Origin: RPQJ01 sp963777725
GTDB taxonomy: Bacteria > Pseudomonadota > Gammaproteobacteria > Steroidobacterales > Steroidobacteraceae
Direction of reading: 5' to 3'
Assembly (NCBI GenBank): GCA_963777725.1
Contig: CAVZRR010000004.1
Coordinates: forward strand, 1-64,000
Length of the DNA: 64,000 nt
Shown here: piece after piece, positions 24,962-35,053 of the stretch
How positions within the stretch are numbered: position 1 is the first letter of the stretch
Layout: every line of letters starts with the position of its first letter
The notes under the pieces: generated by a model
What the model saw: only the letters and a program-made list of their open reading frames with translations
Told to the model about the DNA's origin: nothing
The model's database searches: none
Position numbers and translations under genes: made by a program

Positions 24962-25570
24962 ATGAACCACGATACGATCGAAAAGAAAATCGGCCTGATG
25001 GGCGTGCTGATCGCGCTCGTGATCAGCATCGGCGGCCTGGTGCAGATCGTGCCGCTGTACTTCCAGGGCGTCAGCAAGCAGCCGGCGCCGGGCGTCGAGC
25101 CCTACGACGCGCTGCGGCTCGCCGGGCGCGACGTCTACGTCCGCGAGGGCTGCTACAACTGCCACTCGCAGATGATCCGCCCGTTCCGCTCGGAGACCGA
25201 GCGCTACGGGCCGTACTCGCTGGCCGGCGAGTCCGTGTACGACCACCCGTTCCAGTTCGGCTCGAAGCGCACCGGGCCCGACCTCGCGCGCGTCGGCGGC
25301 CGCTACTCGGACGAGTGGCACCGCGTGCACTTCAACAACCCGCGCGACGTCGTGCCCGAGTCGAACATGCCGGGCTACCCGTGGCTGGCGCGGAACAGCG
25401 TCGACGGCGTGCTGATCGAGAAGAAGATGCGCACGCTGGCGAAGCTCGGCCATCCGTACACGGAGGAGGACTTCACCGGCGCCGCCGAGGCCGTCGCCGG
25501 CAAGACCGAGCTCGAGGCGCTGATCGCCTACCTGCAGGGTCTCGGCACCAACGTGAAGCCGGGCGGTTGA
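24962..25570 (+). CDS. ccoO: cbb3-type cytochrome c oxidase subunit II (monoheme c)
   Basis: 202 residues. One N-terminal membrane anchor (GLMGVLIALVISIGGLVQIV) and a periplasmic cytochrome c domain with the heme site CYNCH in VREGCYNCHSQMIRPF, and the axial Met in ESNMPGYPWL. It passes electrons from CcoP to the CcoN core. Length and all conserved stretches are normal. Confidence 0.97.
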   Translation: MNHDTIEKKIGLMGVLIALVISIGGLVQIVPLYFQGVSKQPAPGVEPYDALRLAGRDVYVREGCYNCHSQMIRPFRSETERYGPYSLAGESVYDHPFQFGSKRTGPDLARVGGRYSDEWHRVHFNNPRDVVPESNMPGYPWLARNSVDGVLIEKKMRTLAKLGHPYTEEDFTGAAEAVAGKTELEALIAYLQGLGTNVKPGG

Positions 25571-25573
25571 ACG

Positions 25574-25744
25574 ATGGACGCCGGCACGATGCGCGGCCTG
25601 TTCACGCTGGTGGTGATGCTGGCGTTCATCGGGCTGGTGATCTGGGCCTGGAGCCGGCGACGCAAGGCGCACTTCGACGAAATGGCGCAGATGCCGTTCC
25701 GCGAAGGCCCGCAACAGAACAAGGGAGCGAATTCCGATGAGTAG
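25574..25744 (+). CDS. ccoQ: cbb3 oxidase small subunit CcoQ
   Basis: 56 residues, easily missed because of its size. Begins MDAGTMRGLFTLVVMLAFIG and has one membrane helix followed by a basic stretch WSRRRKAHFDEM, the standard CcoQ pattern. It stabilises the assembled complex. ATG lies 3 nt after the ccoO stop; its 3' end overlaps the ccoP start by 8 nt in another frame (stop TAG at 25742-25744). Confidence 0.9.
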   Translation: MDAGTMRGLFTLVVMLAFIGLVIWAWSRRRKAHFDEMAQMPFREGPQQNKGANSDE

Positions 25745-26639
25745 CGGTTGGAGCATCTTCGTCGTCGTACTGACGATCGCGAACATCCTGGGCTGCTTCT
25801 GGTTGCTGCGCTGGACCGCGAAGCCGAAGCACGCCGGCGAGAAGATCGGCGGCGGCAGCGATACCGGCCACACCTGGGACGGCGACCTGCGCGAGTACAA
25901 CAACCCGTTGCCCAAGTGGTGGCTGTGGCTGTTCTACATCACGATCGTCTTCGCGCTGGTCTACCTCGCCGTGTTCCCGGGTCTCGGCAATTTCGCCGGG
26001 CTGAAGGGCTGGTCGCAGGCGAGCCAGTACGAGCAGGAGCGCGCGGCGGTCGAGGCCCGCGCGGCGCAGCTGCTGGCGCCGTTCGCCACGATGACCGTGC
26101 CCGAGCTCGCGAGCAACGCGCAGGCCATGGCCACGGCGAACAACCTGTTCCAGAACAACTGCGCGCAGTGCCACGGCTCGGACGGCGGCGGCGCCCGCGG
26201 CTTCCCGAACCTGACCGACGGCGACTGGCAGTGGGGCGGTGATCCGGACACGATCGTGCAGACGATCGCGGCGGGCCGCATGGGTGTGATGCCGCCCTGG
26301 GGCGAGGTGCTCGGCGAGGAAGGCGTGGAGCAGGTCGTCGCGTACGTCCAGCAGCTGAGCGGCCAGCAGGCCGACGCAGCGCGGGCCGCGGCCGGTGCGA
26401 CCCATTTCCAGACCGTGTGCTCGGCCTGCCACGGCATGGACGGCAAGGGCAATCCACTGCTCGGCGCGCCGAACCTGACCGACGGCACCTGGTTGTACGG
26501 CAGCGACGCGGCCTCCATCCGCGAGGCCGTGCTGAAGGGACGCAACAACCAGATGCCCGCGTTCGAAGAGCGGCTCGGCGAGCAGCGCGTGCGCCTGCTG
26601 GCGGCTTACGTGCTGCGGATGACCGGCAGCGCGCAGTGA
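25737..26639 (+). CDS. ccoP: cbb3-type cytochrome c oxidase subunit III (diheme c)
   Basis: 300 residues. Residues 1-80 hold two membrane segments (SIFVVVLTIANILGCFWLL and LPKWWLWLFYITIVFALVYL) joined by the conserved HTWDGDLREYNNPLPKWW. Two cytochrome c domains follow, with heme sites CAQCH near residue 142 and CSACH near residue 225. It accepts electrons from soluble or membrane cytochromes c. Overlaps ccoQ by 8 nt. Confidence 0.97.
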   Translation: MSSGWSIFVVVLTIANILGCFWLLRWTAKPKHAGEKIGGGSDTGHTWDGDLREYNNPLPKWWLWLFYITIVFALVYLAVFPGLGNFAGLKGWSQASQYEQERAAVEARAAQLLAPFATMTVPELASNAQAMATANNLFQNNCAQCHGSDGGGARGFPNLTDGDWQWGGDPDTIVQTIAAGRMGVMPPWGEVLGEEGVEQVVAYVQQLSGQQADAARAAAGATHFQTVCSACHGMDGKGNPLLGAPNLTDGTWLYGSDAASIREAVLKGRNNQMPAFEERLGEQRVRLLAAYVLRMTGSAQ

Positions 26640-26645
26640 GGGTTC

Positions 26646-26926
26646 ATGTCGCTGCCCAGTGACGAGTACACCGGCACGGTGCGATGGCCACGCCTGCGGC
26701 AGGACGTGGCCATCGTCACCTGGCCCTCGTTCCTGGTGGCGTGCGTCGCGACGATGATCTGCTTCGCGTTCATCGACCCGGTGCTGGTCGGCAACGACGA
26801 TTACCCGCCGCCCGCCTTCGCCACCCGGATGTCGGGTTACGCGATCGGATTCTTCTTTTTCTGGCTGATCTCGGCCCTTTCGAGCCTGCTGACACTCTAC
26901 CTCGCCCGCACGGCGCGGCCTGACCA

Positions 26927-26930
<4 letters not shown>
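26646..26930 (+). CDS. hypothetical two-helix membrane protein in the cco operon
   Basis: 94 residues with two hydrophobic segments (ITWPSFLVACVATMICFAFI region near residues 24-45 and GFFFFWLISALSSLLTLYLA near 68-88). I do not recognise a named family. It sits between ccoP and ccoG, 6 nt after the former and overlapping the latter's start by 4 nt, so it is an integral member of the operon. A role in oxidase assembly or as an accessory subunit is inference from position only. Confidence 0.8.
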
Positions 26931-28309
<1,379 letters not shown>

Positions 28310-28321
28310 CGGGCCACGCGG

Positions 28322-28543
28322 ATGAGCACAGCGACGCCCCGCCCCTGGTACCGCCAGCTCTGGCCCTGGCTGCTGATCGTGCCGCCCGCGGCTGCCGTGA
28401 TCGGCGGCAGCCTCACGCTGTACCTCGCCGTGACGCGCCCCGACACGCTGGTCCGCAAGGACTGCTTCAAGGACGGCGTGACCATGGTCTGCGGCGAAGA
28501 GGCGCGCCGGATCCTCGAGGCCGCCGCCCAGCCGAAGCCATGA
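28322..28543 (+). CDS. ccoH: short FixH/CcoH-like assembly protein
   Basis: 73 residues. PWYRQLWPWLLIVPPAAAVI and LYLAVTRPDTLVRKDCFKDG match the N-terminal membrane helix and conserved start of FixH, where the usual text is LVVDDYYKEG. The rest of a normal FixH (about 150 residues, with a periplasmic domain) is missing, and the protein ends in a short Cys-containing tail VTMVCGEEARR. CcoH is needed for stable cbb3 assembly. The stop overlaps the ccoI start (ATGA), so the reading frame is maintained and the shortness is probably real. Confidence 0.8.
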   Translation: MSTATPRPWYRQLWPWLLIVPPAAAVIGGSLTLYLAVTRPDTLVRKDCFKDGVTMVCGEEARRILEAAAQPKP

Positions 28544-31023
28544 CCGCCGCAGGCACGCCCTGCTTCCACTGCGGCGAGCCGATCCCGCGCGGTCTCGTGA
28601 TCCACGCCCGCATCTCCGGGCACGACGAGCCGGTCTGCTGCCACGGCTGCAAGGCGGTGGCCGAGTTCATCACCGGCGCCGGCCTCGGCGACTACTACCG
28701 TTACCGCGACGCGAGCAGCAGCCGCGCCGACGAGACGCCACGACCCGACCGCTGGGCCGCCTACGACCGCCCCGAACTCGTCGAGCGCCTGACCCGGGCG
28801 GAGCCCAACGGCGCCCGCTCGATCACCGTGCTGCTCGAAGGCCTGCGCTGCGCGGCCTGCAGCTGGCTCGCCGACAAGGCGCTCAGCCTGCAGAGCGGCG
28901 TGCTCGACGTCAGCGTCAATCCGGCGACCGCACGCGCGCGGCTGGTCTGGGATCCGGCCAAGGTCCGGCTCGGCGACCTGCTGCGCGTGCTCGAGCACGT
29001 CGGGCTACGCCCCCACCCGCTCGCCGGCGAGCCGTCCGAGCAGATCGCGCTGCTCGAGCGACGCAGCGCGCTCAAGCGCCTCGCGGTCGCCGGCTTCGGC
29101 AACATGCAGGTGATGATGTTCGCGGTGCCGCTGTACTTCGGCGACGCTGGCGGCATGGACCCCGCGATGCGCGAGTACATGCGGCTCGTCAGCATGCTGG
29201 TGTCGATCCCGGTCGCGCTGTACGCGGGCTGGCCGTTCTACCAGGGGGCGTGGCACGCGCTGCGCGCGCGCAGCATCAGCATGGACGTGCCGGTGAGCCT
29301 CGGCATCGTGCTCGCGTTCGTCGCGAGCGTCTGGAATGCCTTGCGCGGCCAGGGCGAGGTCTACTTCGACTCGGTGACGATGTTCGTGTTCTTCCTCGGG
29401 CTCGGCCGCTACATCGAGATGATCGCGCGCCACCGCGCAGGCAGCGTCGCGGACGCGCTCGCGCGTCTCGCACCCGTCACGGCACGGCGGCTGCGCGACG
29501 GGCGGGCCGAGGACGTGCAGGCGGTCGAGCTCGCGGTCGGCGACGAACTGCTGGTGCGCACCGGCGAAGTGTTTGCGGCCGACGGCGTCGTGATCGAAGG
29601 TGAAGGCCGCGTGGACGAGTCGATGCTGACCGGCGAATCAGCCGCGATCACCAAGCCGCCGGGTGCCTCCGTGCACCAGGGCACGCAGAACCTCGCCGCC
29701 CCGCTCAAGGTGCGGGTGGCCGCGGTTGCGGGCAACACCGTGCTCTCCGGCATCGTGGCCTTGCTCGAGCGCGCACAGGCCGAGCGGCCGCGCCTCGCGA
29801 AGGCCGCCGATCACGCCGCCGCGTGGTTCCTGAGCCGCATCCTGGTCGGCGCGGCGATCGTGTTCGCGGTCTGGTGGTACGTCGATCCGTCGCGGGCGTT
29901 CTCCGCGACGCTGGCGGTGCTGGTGGTCACTTGCCCCTGCGCGCTGTCGCTCGCGACGCCCACGGCACTCGCCGCCGCCACGGCCGCGCTGGCCCGGCGC
30001 GGCGTGCTGGTGGCCCATACCGACGCGATCGAGACGCTGTCGAAGGCGACGCACGTGCTGTGGGACAAGACCGGCACGCTGACCAAGGGGCTGGTCCGGG
30101 TCGAGGAGGTGCGGCCGCTCGCGGAGCTCTCGACGGCGCAGGCGCTCGCCTGGGCCGGAGCGCTCGAGCAGATGTCCGAGCATCCGATCGGCCGGGCCTT
30201 CCTCGCCTCCGGCAAGCCGGCGACCGCCGCGAGCGACGTCGAGGTCCACGCGGGTCGCGGCCTCGAGGGGCGGGTCGACGGGCGCCGGCTGCGGATCGGC
30301 ACGCGCGCGTTCGCCGCGGAGTTGCAGGCCGGCCAGGCGGGCGGCCCGCCGTCGGCAAGCTTGCCCGGCGGTGATGCAGCAGAGGAAAGCTGGGTTTATC
30401 TCGGCAGCGAGCAGGGCTTGCTGGCGGCCTTCCGGCTGACGGATCCGTTGCGTCCGGAAGCACGCGATTGCGTCGCAGGGCTCGCGGCGCTCGGACTGCG
30501 CTCGGAGATCGCCAGTGGCGACGAGGCCGCCACTGTCGCGCGCGTCGCCGCCCGCTGCGGCATCGACACGCACGCGGCACGCCTCGCCCCCGCGGACAAG
30601 CTGGCACGGCTCAAGCAGTTACAGGCGGAAGGCGCCGTCGTCGTCGCGGTCGGCGACGGCATCAACGACGCCCCGCTGCTGCGCGGCGCGGACGTCGCGA
30701 TCGCGATGGGACGCGGTTCGGCGCTCGCACAGACGAGTGCCGACCTGATCCTGGTGCGGGACTCGCTCGAGGACCTGCCGCACACGGCACTGCTGGCGCG
30801 CCGCACGCAACGCGTGATTCGGCAGAACCTCGCCTGGTCCATCGGCTACAACCTCGCGGCGCTGCCGCTCGCGGCGCTCGGCTTCGTGCCGCCGTGGCTC
30901 GCGGCGATCGGCATGTCGTTGAGCTCGGTCGTCGTCGTGCTGAACGCGATGCGGCTGTCGCGCGGCGCGCCGCCCCGCCGCCGCCCCGAGTGGCCTGCGA
31001 CCCCGCAGCCCGAGGGCGCCTGA
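28540..31023 (+). CDS. ccoI: copper-transporting P-type ATPase for cbb3 assembly
   Basis: 827 residues. The N-terminus carries a Cys-rich putative metal site (CFHCGEP and CCHGC, residues 8-37) and a heavy-metal-associated domain with GLRCAACSW. P1B-ATPase core: phosphatase motif TGES, channel motif CPCALS, phosphorylation site DKTGTLTKG, HP locus SEHPIG and hinge GDGINDAP. FixI/CcoI exports copper to the periplasm for insertion into CcoN. The start overlaps ccoH by 4 nt, and ccoS follows 1 nt after the stop. Confidence 0.96.
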   Translation: MTAAGTPCFHCGEPIPRGLVIHARISGHDEPVCCHGCKAVAEFITGAGLGDYYRYRDASSSRADETPRPDRWAAYDRPELVERLTRAEPNGARSITVLLEGLRCAACSWLADKALSLQSGVLDVSVNPATARARLVWDPAKVRLGDLLRVLEHVGLRPHPLAGEPSEQIALLERRSALKRLAVAGFGNMQVMMFAVPLYFGDAGGMDPAMREYMRLVSMLVSIPVALYAGWPFYQGAWHALRARSISMDVPVSLGIVLAFVASVWNALRGQGEVYFDSVTMFVFFLGLGRYIEMIARHRAGSVADALARLAPVTARRLRDGRAEDVQAVELAVGDELLVRTGEVFAADGVVIEGEGRVDESMLTGESAAITKPPGASVHQGTQNLAAPLKVRVAAVAGNTVLSGIVALLERAQAERPRLAKAADHAAAWFLSRILVGAAIVFAVWWYVDPSRAFSATLAVLVVTCPCALSLATPTALAAATAALARRGVLVAHTDAIETLSKATHVLWDKTGTLTKGLVRVEEVRPLAELSTAQALAWAGALEQMSEHPIGRAFLASGKPATAASDVEVHAGRGLEGRVDGRRLRIGTRAFAAELQAGQAGGPPSASLPGGDAAEESWVYLGSEQGLLAAFRLTDPLRPEARDCVAGLAALGLRSEIASGDEAATVARVAARCGIDTHAARLAPADKLARLKQLQAEGAVVVAVGDGINDAPLLRGADVAIAMGRGSALAQTSADLILVRDSLEDLPHTALLARRTQRVIRQNLAWSIGYNLAALPLAALGFVPPWLAAIGMSLSSVVVVLNAMRLSRGAPPRRRPEWPATPQPEGA

Positions 31024-31024
31024 C

Positions 31025-31196
31025 GTGGAAATCCTGTACGTGCTGATTCCGCTCGGGCTGCTGCTGGTCGGGTTCGGCCTGTGGGCCTTTTTCTGGGCCG
31101 CGGGCGACGGCCAGTTCGACGACCTCGACAGTCCGGGCTGGACGGTGCTCGAGGACGATGCACCCCGCGCGCCGCCTGCACCGCCGAACAACCTGA
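31025..31196 (+). CDS. ccoS: cbb3 oxidase maturation protein CcoS, apparent +1 frameshift near its end
   Basis: Starts at a GTG 1 nt after ccoI: MEILYVLIPLGLLLVGFGLW, one membrane helix, then the family text FFWAAGDGQFDDLDSPGW. CcoS is normally 45-65 residues and needed for heme and copper insertion. Here the frame meets no stop until 31990 and would run through the next gene. Removing one base near 31192 (CAACCTGA read as CAACTGA) gives a 56-residue protein ending at the TGA 31194-31196, 15 bp before the next start. I annotate that end; the indel is likely a sequence error. Confidence 0.8.
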
Positions 31197-31211
31197 CGAG
31201 GCACCGCCGCG

Positions 31212-31958
31212 ATGATGAACCCCGATCCTGGCGCCCTGAGCCTCGGCGCCGCCTTCGTCGCAGGACTCGCTGCGAGCGGCCACTGCATCGGCATGTGCGG
31301 CGGCATCGCGGGCGCGCTCGCCATGCGCAGCCAGCAGGCGTTGCCGGGCTCGCGAATTGCGCTCGCGCTCGCCTACAACCTGTCGCGGATTGCGAGTTAC
31401 GCTGTCGCCGGCGCGATTGCGGGGCTGCTCGGGCGCACGCTGCTCAGGGCCGTGGACGTCGCCCCGCTGTCGATCGCGTTCCGCGTGCTGGCCGGGCTGA
31501 TCATGCTGGCCGCCGCGGGTCGCCTGCTGTTCGGCTGGCGCTTGCTCGATCCGCTCGAGTCGGCGGGCGCGGGACTTTGGCGGCGCATTGCGCCCTGGGC
31601 GGGCCGACAGGGCCGCAGCGGCGGGCTCGGTGGCGCGATCGGCCTCGGCCTGGCCTGGGGCTGGCTGCCCTGCGGGATGACCTACTCGATGCTGCTGCTC
31701 GCCGCCACGACGGCCAGCGTCCCGCTCGGGGCGGCGGTCATGCTGGCATTCGGGGCCGGCACGCTGCCGTCGATGGTCACCGCAACGGTCGCATTCGAGA
31801 AAATTGCGCGCTCACTCGCCTCGCGCGCCACGTTGCGCCACATCGCCGGCGCGCTGCTGCTCGCGTTTGGGCTTTGGACCGCGGGCAATGCGCTATACCA
31901 CGGGGCCATGCGTGGCGGGCAGGGGCAGGGGCAGCCGGGCGGGCACCAGCATCATTGA
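31212..31958 (+). CDS. TauE/SafE-like (UreH/DsbD-like transmembrane) protein linked to cbb3 assembly
   Basis: 248 residues, about six membrane segments in two halves. The motif GHCIGMCGG near residue 24 and its partner GWLPCGMTYSML near residue 150 each bring one Cys into a membrane helix, as in DsbD/CcdA-type thiol carriers and the group annotated sulfite exporter TauE/SafE or UreH-like. The C-terminus is His- and Gly-rich (GGQGQGQPGGHQHH), possibly binding metal. Genes of this type commonly follow ccoS in gammaproteobacteria; a role in copper or thiol supply to the oxidase is inference. Confidence 0.85.
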   Translation: MMNPDPGALSLGAAFVAGLAASGHCIGMCGGIAGALAMRSQQALPGSRIALALAYNLSRIASYAVAGAIAGLLGRTLLRAVDVAPLSIAFRVLAGLIMLAAAGRLLFGWRLLDPLESAGAGLWRRIAPWAGRQGRSGGLGGAIGLGLAWGWLPCGMTYSMLLLAATTASVPLGAAVMLAFGAGTLPSMVTATVAFEKIARSLASRATLRHIAGALLLAFGLWTAGNALYHGAMRGGQGQGQPGGHQHH

Positions 31959-31960
31959 GA

Positions 31961-32057
31961 AGGGGATGGGGGATAGGGGATGGGGGATAGTCGGAGGTGC
32001 CGCTGCTGATCGCCGCGGCACCTCCGACTATCCCCCATCCCCTATCCCCCATCCCCT
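31961..32057. repeat. G-tract palindrome, perfect 42-bp arms
   Basis: Left arm 31961-32002 and right arm 32016-32057 are exact reverse complements over 42 bases with a 13-nt loop. The arm consists of two GGGGATGGGGGATA units, then GTCGGA and GGTGCCG. It shares GGGGATA units and the GTCGGA inner flank with the element at 10793-10946, so the two are one family. It lies 2 bp after the TauE-like gene stop and would also act as a strong transcription barrier between the convergent genes. Confidence 0.92.
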
Positions 32058-32070
32058 GGTCGCGCGCGAC

Positions 32071-32094
32071 GGGGCGCGGCCTCCACCGCGCCCC
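32071..32094. terminator. GC hairpin downstream of hsp20
   Basis: GGGGCGCGG (32071-32079) pairs perfectly with CCGCGCCCC (32086-32094) across a 6-nt loop. It lies 13 bp beyond the hsp20 stop. There is no T-run, so if it terminates transcription it needs help from Rho or the adjacent palindrome. Confidence 0.4.
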
Positions 32095-32107
32095 GGGGCG
32101 CGAGAAC

Positions 32108-32545
32108 TCACTGGATGCTGATCGCGAGCGGACGGGCCTTCTCGACAGCCGTCCGCGGCAGGTGGATCGTCAACACGCCTTCCTTGGCTTCGGCGCGGAT
32201 CGCCTTCGTGTCCACGTCCTCGGGCAGCACGAAGCTGCGCTCGAACATGCCGAAATAGCGCTCGGTGCGATGCACCTTGTCGCCCTTCTCGTCCTTCTCG
32301 AACTTGCGCTCGCCCTTGATGGTGAGCACCCCGTCGTCGAAGAGGACCTTGACGTCCTCCTTGCGGACTTCGGGCAGGTCCACCTTGATCAGGTATTCCT
32401 TGTCGCGCTCGACGATGTCGGCGAGCGGCATGAACTCCTCGAGCCCCTCGGCCGGCCGGGTCATCGGCATGCGGCCCAGGAACGGCGTGAAGCCCTTCAG
32501 GAGCTCGTCCATTTCACGGAACGGTTCCCAGCGTGTCAGTCTCAT
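32108..32545 (-). CDS. Hsp20 small heat-shock protein
   Basis: 145 residues from the ATG at 32545, preceded by GAGGAGGG. MRLTRWEPFREMDELLKGF is the usual N-terminus; the alpha-crystallin domain runs from residue 42 to 135 (PLADIVERDKEYLIKVDLPE, GVLTIKGERKFE, GVLTIHLPRT), and the C-terminal IXI-type anchor is represented by LAISIQ. It is an ATP-independent holdase. It is divergent from fixL, and the shared 188-bp region holds an ATACCTA motif and two CCTTAGG sequences. A hairpin just upstream of the ribosome site may act on translation. Confidence 0.93.
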   Translation of the reverse strand: MRLTRWEPFREMDELLKGFTPFLGRMPMTRPAEGLEEFMPLADIVERDKEYLIKVDLPEVRKEDVKVLFDDGVLTIKGERKFEKDEKGDKVHRTERYFGMFERSFVLPEDVDTKAIRAEAKEGVLTIHLPRTAVEKARPLAISIQ

Positions 32546-32556
32546 GGCTCCCTCCT

Positions 32557-32586
32557 CGGGTCTCCCCAAAAGTGCCTGGGGACCCG
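32557..32586 (-). promoter_or_regulatory. hairpin in the hsp20 leader next to the ribosome site
   Basis: On the minus strand CGGGTCCCC pairs with GGGGAGACCCG (one extra base in the second arm) around a loop containing UUUU, and the hairpin ends immediately before GAGGAGGG, 11 nt upstream of the ATG. Small heat-shock genes often carry ROSE or fourU RNA thermometers in this position; this is a suggestion from location and pairing only. Confidence 0.35.
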
Positions 32587-32669
32587 GAGCTCCGCCGGGC
32601 CCCGGTACTATTGTCCGCTGCAGCCGGGCCGCGCGCGATTCGCGGCTGTCCTTAGGCCCCTCGACGGTA

Positions 32670-32676
32670 ATACCTA
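32670..32676 (+). promoter_or_regulatory. ATACCTA motif in the hsp20-fixL divergent region
   Basis: ATACCTA inside the dyad-like GGTAATACC (32666-32674), about 60 bp from the fixL start and 125 bp from the hsp20 start. CCTTAGG occurs on both sides at 32650-32656 and 32695-32701. The same 7-mer is upstream of ccoN and of the lone receiver gene, which supports a common regulator, plausibly FixJ. Confidence 0.45.
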
Positions 32677-32733
32677 GTCCGCCGCCGCGCGTTCCCTTAG
32701 GATTGCAGGGTCCCAAGGACGACCCAACTCCCG

Positions 32734-34301
32734 ATGCCCCGCAAGCACACCCGCGCCGACCGAGGCGCAGCATCACCGCGCACTGCAGCGTTCCCACCAG
32801 GAGCTGGAGTTCCGGGCCCTGCTCGACGCGGCCGTGGACGCGATCATCGTCGTCGACCACCACGGCACGATCGAGGAGTTCAGCCGCGCGGCGCAGCAGT
32901 TGTTCGGCTATACGCCCGACGAGATCATCGGCCGCAACGTCCGCGAGCTGATGCCCGACCCGTACCGGCGCGAGCACGACGGCTACATGCACCGGTACAT
33001 GACCACCGGCGAGCCGCGGATCATCGGCACCGGCCGCGAAGTGCGGGCGCAGCGCAAGGACGGCAGCGTGTTCCCGTGCGACCTTTCCGTGGGCCACGTG
33101 CGGGGAATCGATCCGCCGCGCTTCATCGGCTTCATCAGCGACATCACGGCGCGCAAGCAAGCCGAGGAGCGGCTGCGCCGCAGCGAGGCCGAGCTGCAGC
33201 TCGCGCAGAAGCTGGCCAACCTGGGCAACTACGTGATGCACCCGGGCGGCGATACGGCGGATTATTTCTCGCCGCAGCTGCACCGGATCCTGGGCGTGGA
33301 CGAGAGCGAACGCCGCGATCGTCCGCGACGAGTACCTCGAGAAGTGGGTGCATCCGGCGGACCGCAAGCGCGTGTCCGAGGCGTTCTCGCGCATGGACGC
33401 CGGACAGGCGCCGCTCGACATCGAGTACCAGGTCGTGCTCAAGGACGGCAGCGTCAAGCACCTGCACCACATCGCGCAGGCGATGCTGGACCCGGAGGGC
33501 ACGATCCTCAAGCACGTCGGCACGATCCACGACGTCACCGACCGCCGCCGGGCCGAGGACGAGGCGCGCGTGCTGCAGGAGCGCCTGACGCACTTCAGCC
33601 GTCTCTCGACGATGGGCGAGATGGCCGCGGGCCTCGCGCACGAGATCAACCAGCCGCTCGCCGCGATCGCGACCTATGCGCAGGCCTGCCAGCGGCTGAT
33701 CCGCCAGCCGGACCACGACATCGAGGACGTGCTCGCCGCGCTCGAGCAGATCAACGCGCAGGCGTTGCGCGCGGGCGAGGTGATCCGGCGGTTGCGCAAT
33801 TTCGTCAAGAATCGCGAGGTCAAGCGCGAGCCGGTCAACTGCAGCCGGCTGCTCGAGGACCTGCGCACGCTGGCCGAGACCGACGCGCGCCTGCACAACA
33901 TCCGGCTGCGACTCGACTGCGAGGAACCGTTGCCGACCGTGTACGCGGACCCGATCCAGCTGCAGCAGGTCATCCTCAACCTGGTGCGCAACGCGATCGA
34001 CGCGATGTCCGAGGCGCCCGAGGACCGGCGCGAGGTGGTGCTGACGACGCGGATGGCGGCCGACCGGGAGGTCGAGATCACGGTCACCGACCAGGGCACG
34101 GGTCTCGCGCCCGAGGCCACCGAGCACCTGTTCAATCCGTTCTTCACGACCAAGTCGAGCGGCACCGGACTCGGCCTCGCCATCAGCCGGTCGATCGTCC
34201 GCGCCCACGGCGGCCGGCTGTGGCACACTCCCAACGATGTGTGCGGCGCACGGTTTCACTTCACGTTGCCGGTATCGCCGGCGGTGACGACGGGAGAATG
34301 A
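32734..34301 (+). CDS. fixL: oxygen-sensor histidine kinase FixL, two apparent +1 frameshifts
   Basis: Read from the ATG at 32734 with one base dropped near 32761 and one near 33308, a continuous 521-residue FixL results (MPRKHTRADEAQHHRALQRS at the N-terminus, then GVDESNAAIVRDEYLEKWVH across the second repair). PAS 1 matches the heme-binding FixL PAS: YRREHDGYMHRY contains the proximal heme His and IIGTGREVRAQR the distal Arg. A second PAS follows (residues 180-285), then HisKA with the phosphorylated His in GLAHEINQPLAA and an HATPase domain (NLVRNAIDAM, TDQGTGLAPEA, GTGLGLAISRSIV). As given, the frame is broken into three pieces. fixJ follows after 3 nt. Confidence 0.85.
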
Positions 34302-34304
34302 CGC

Positions 34305-34928
<624 letters not shown>

Positions 34929-34937
34929 AATACTGCG

Positions 34938-34956
34938 GCGCAGCACGATGCTGCGC
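34938..34956 (+). terminator. hairpin after fixJ
   Basis: GCGCAGCA (34938-34945) and TGCTGCGC (34949-34956) form an 8-bp perfect stem with a 3-nt loop, 10 bp after the fixJ stop. A TTTT run follows 10 nt later rather than directly, so termination efficiency is uncertain. Confidence 0.5.
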
Positions 34957-34969
34957 GTTCGCTGTATTT

Positions 34970-34980
34970 TAGGTATAAAT
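34970..34980 (+). promoter_or_regulatory. promoter-like TATAAAT with inverted ATACCTA
   Basis: TAGGTATAAAT: an extended -10-like GGTATAAAT (34972-34980) overlapping TAGGTAT (34970-34976), the reverse complement of ATACCTA. No good -35 is placed 17 bp upstream, which suits an activator-dependent promoter. It lies about 75 bp upstream of the lone receiver gene start. Confidence 0.45.
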
Positions 34981-35053
34981 CACGATTCTCCGGCTTTTGG
35001 GCGCCGGGAACACTGCGTTGCATGCGGCCACGGGATGCGTGGGCGCGGAACCT

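Noticed and set aside
31197..31990. CcoS as a 321-residue fusion
   Set aside because: Beyond residue 56 the frame lies out of phase over the TauE-like gene and reads Arg/Ala/His-rich noise; a single extra base before the TGA at 31194 explains it.
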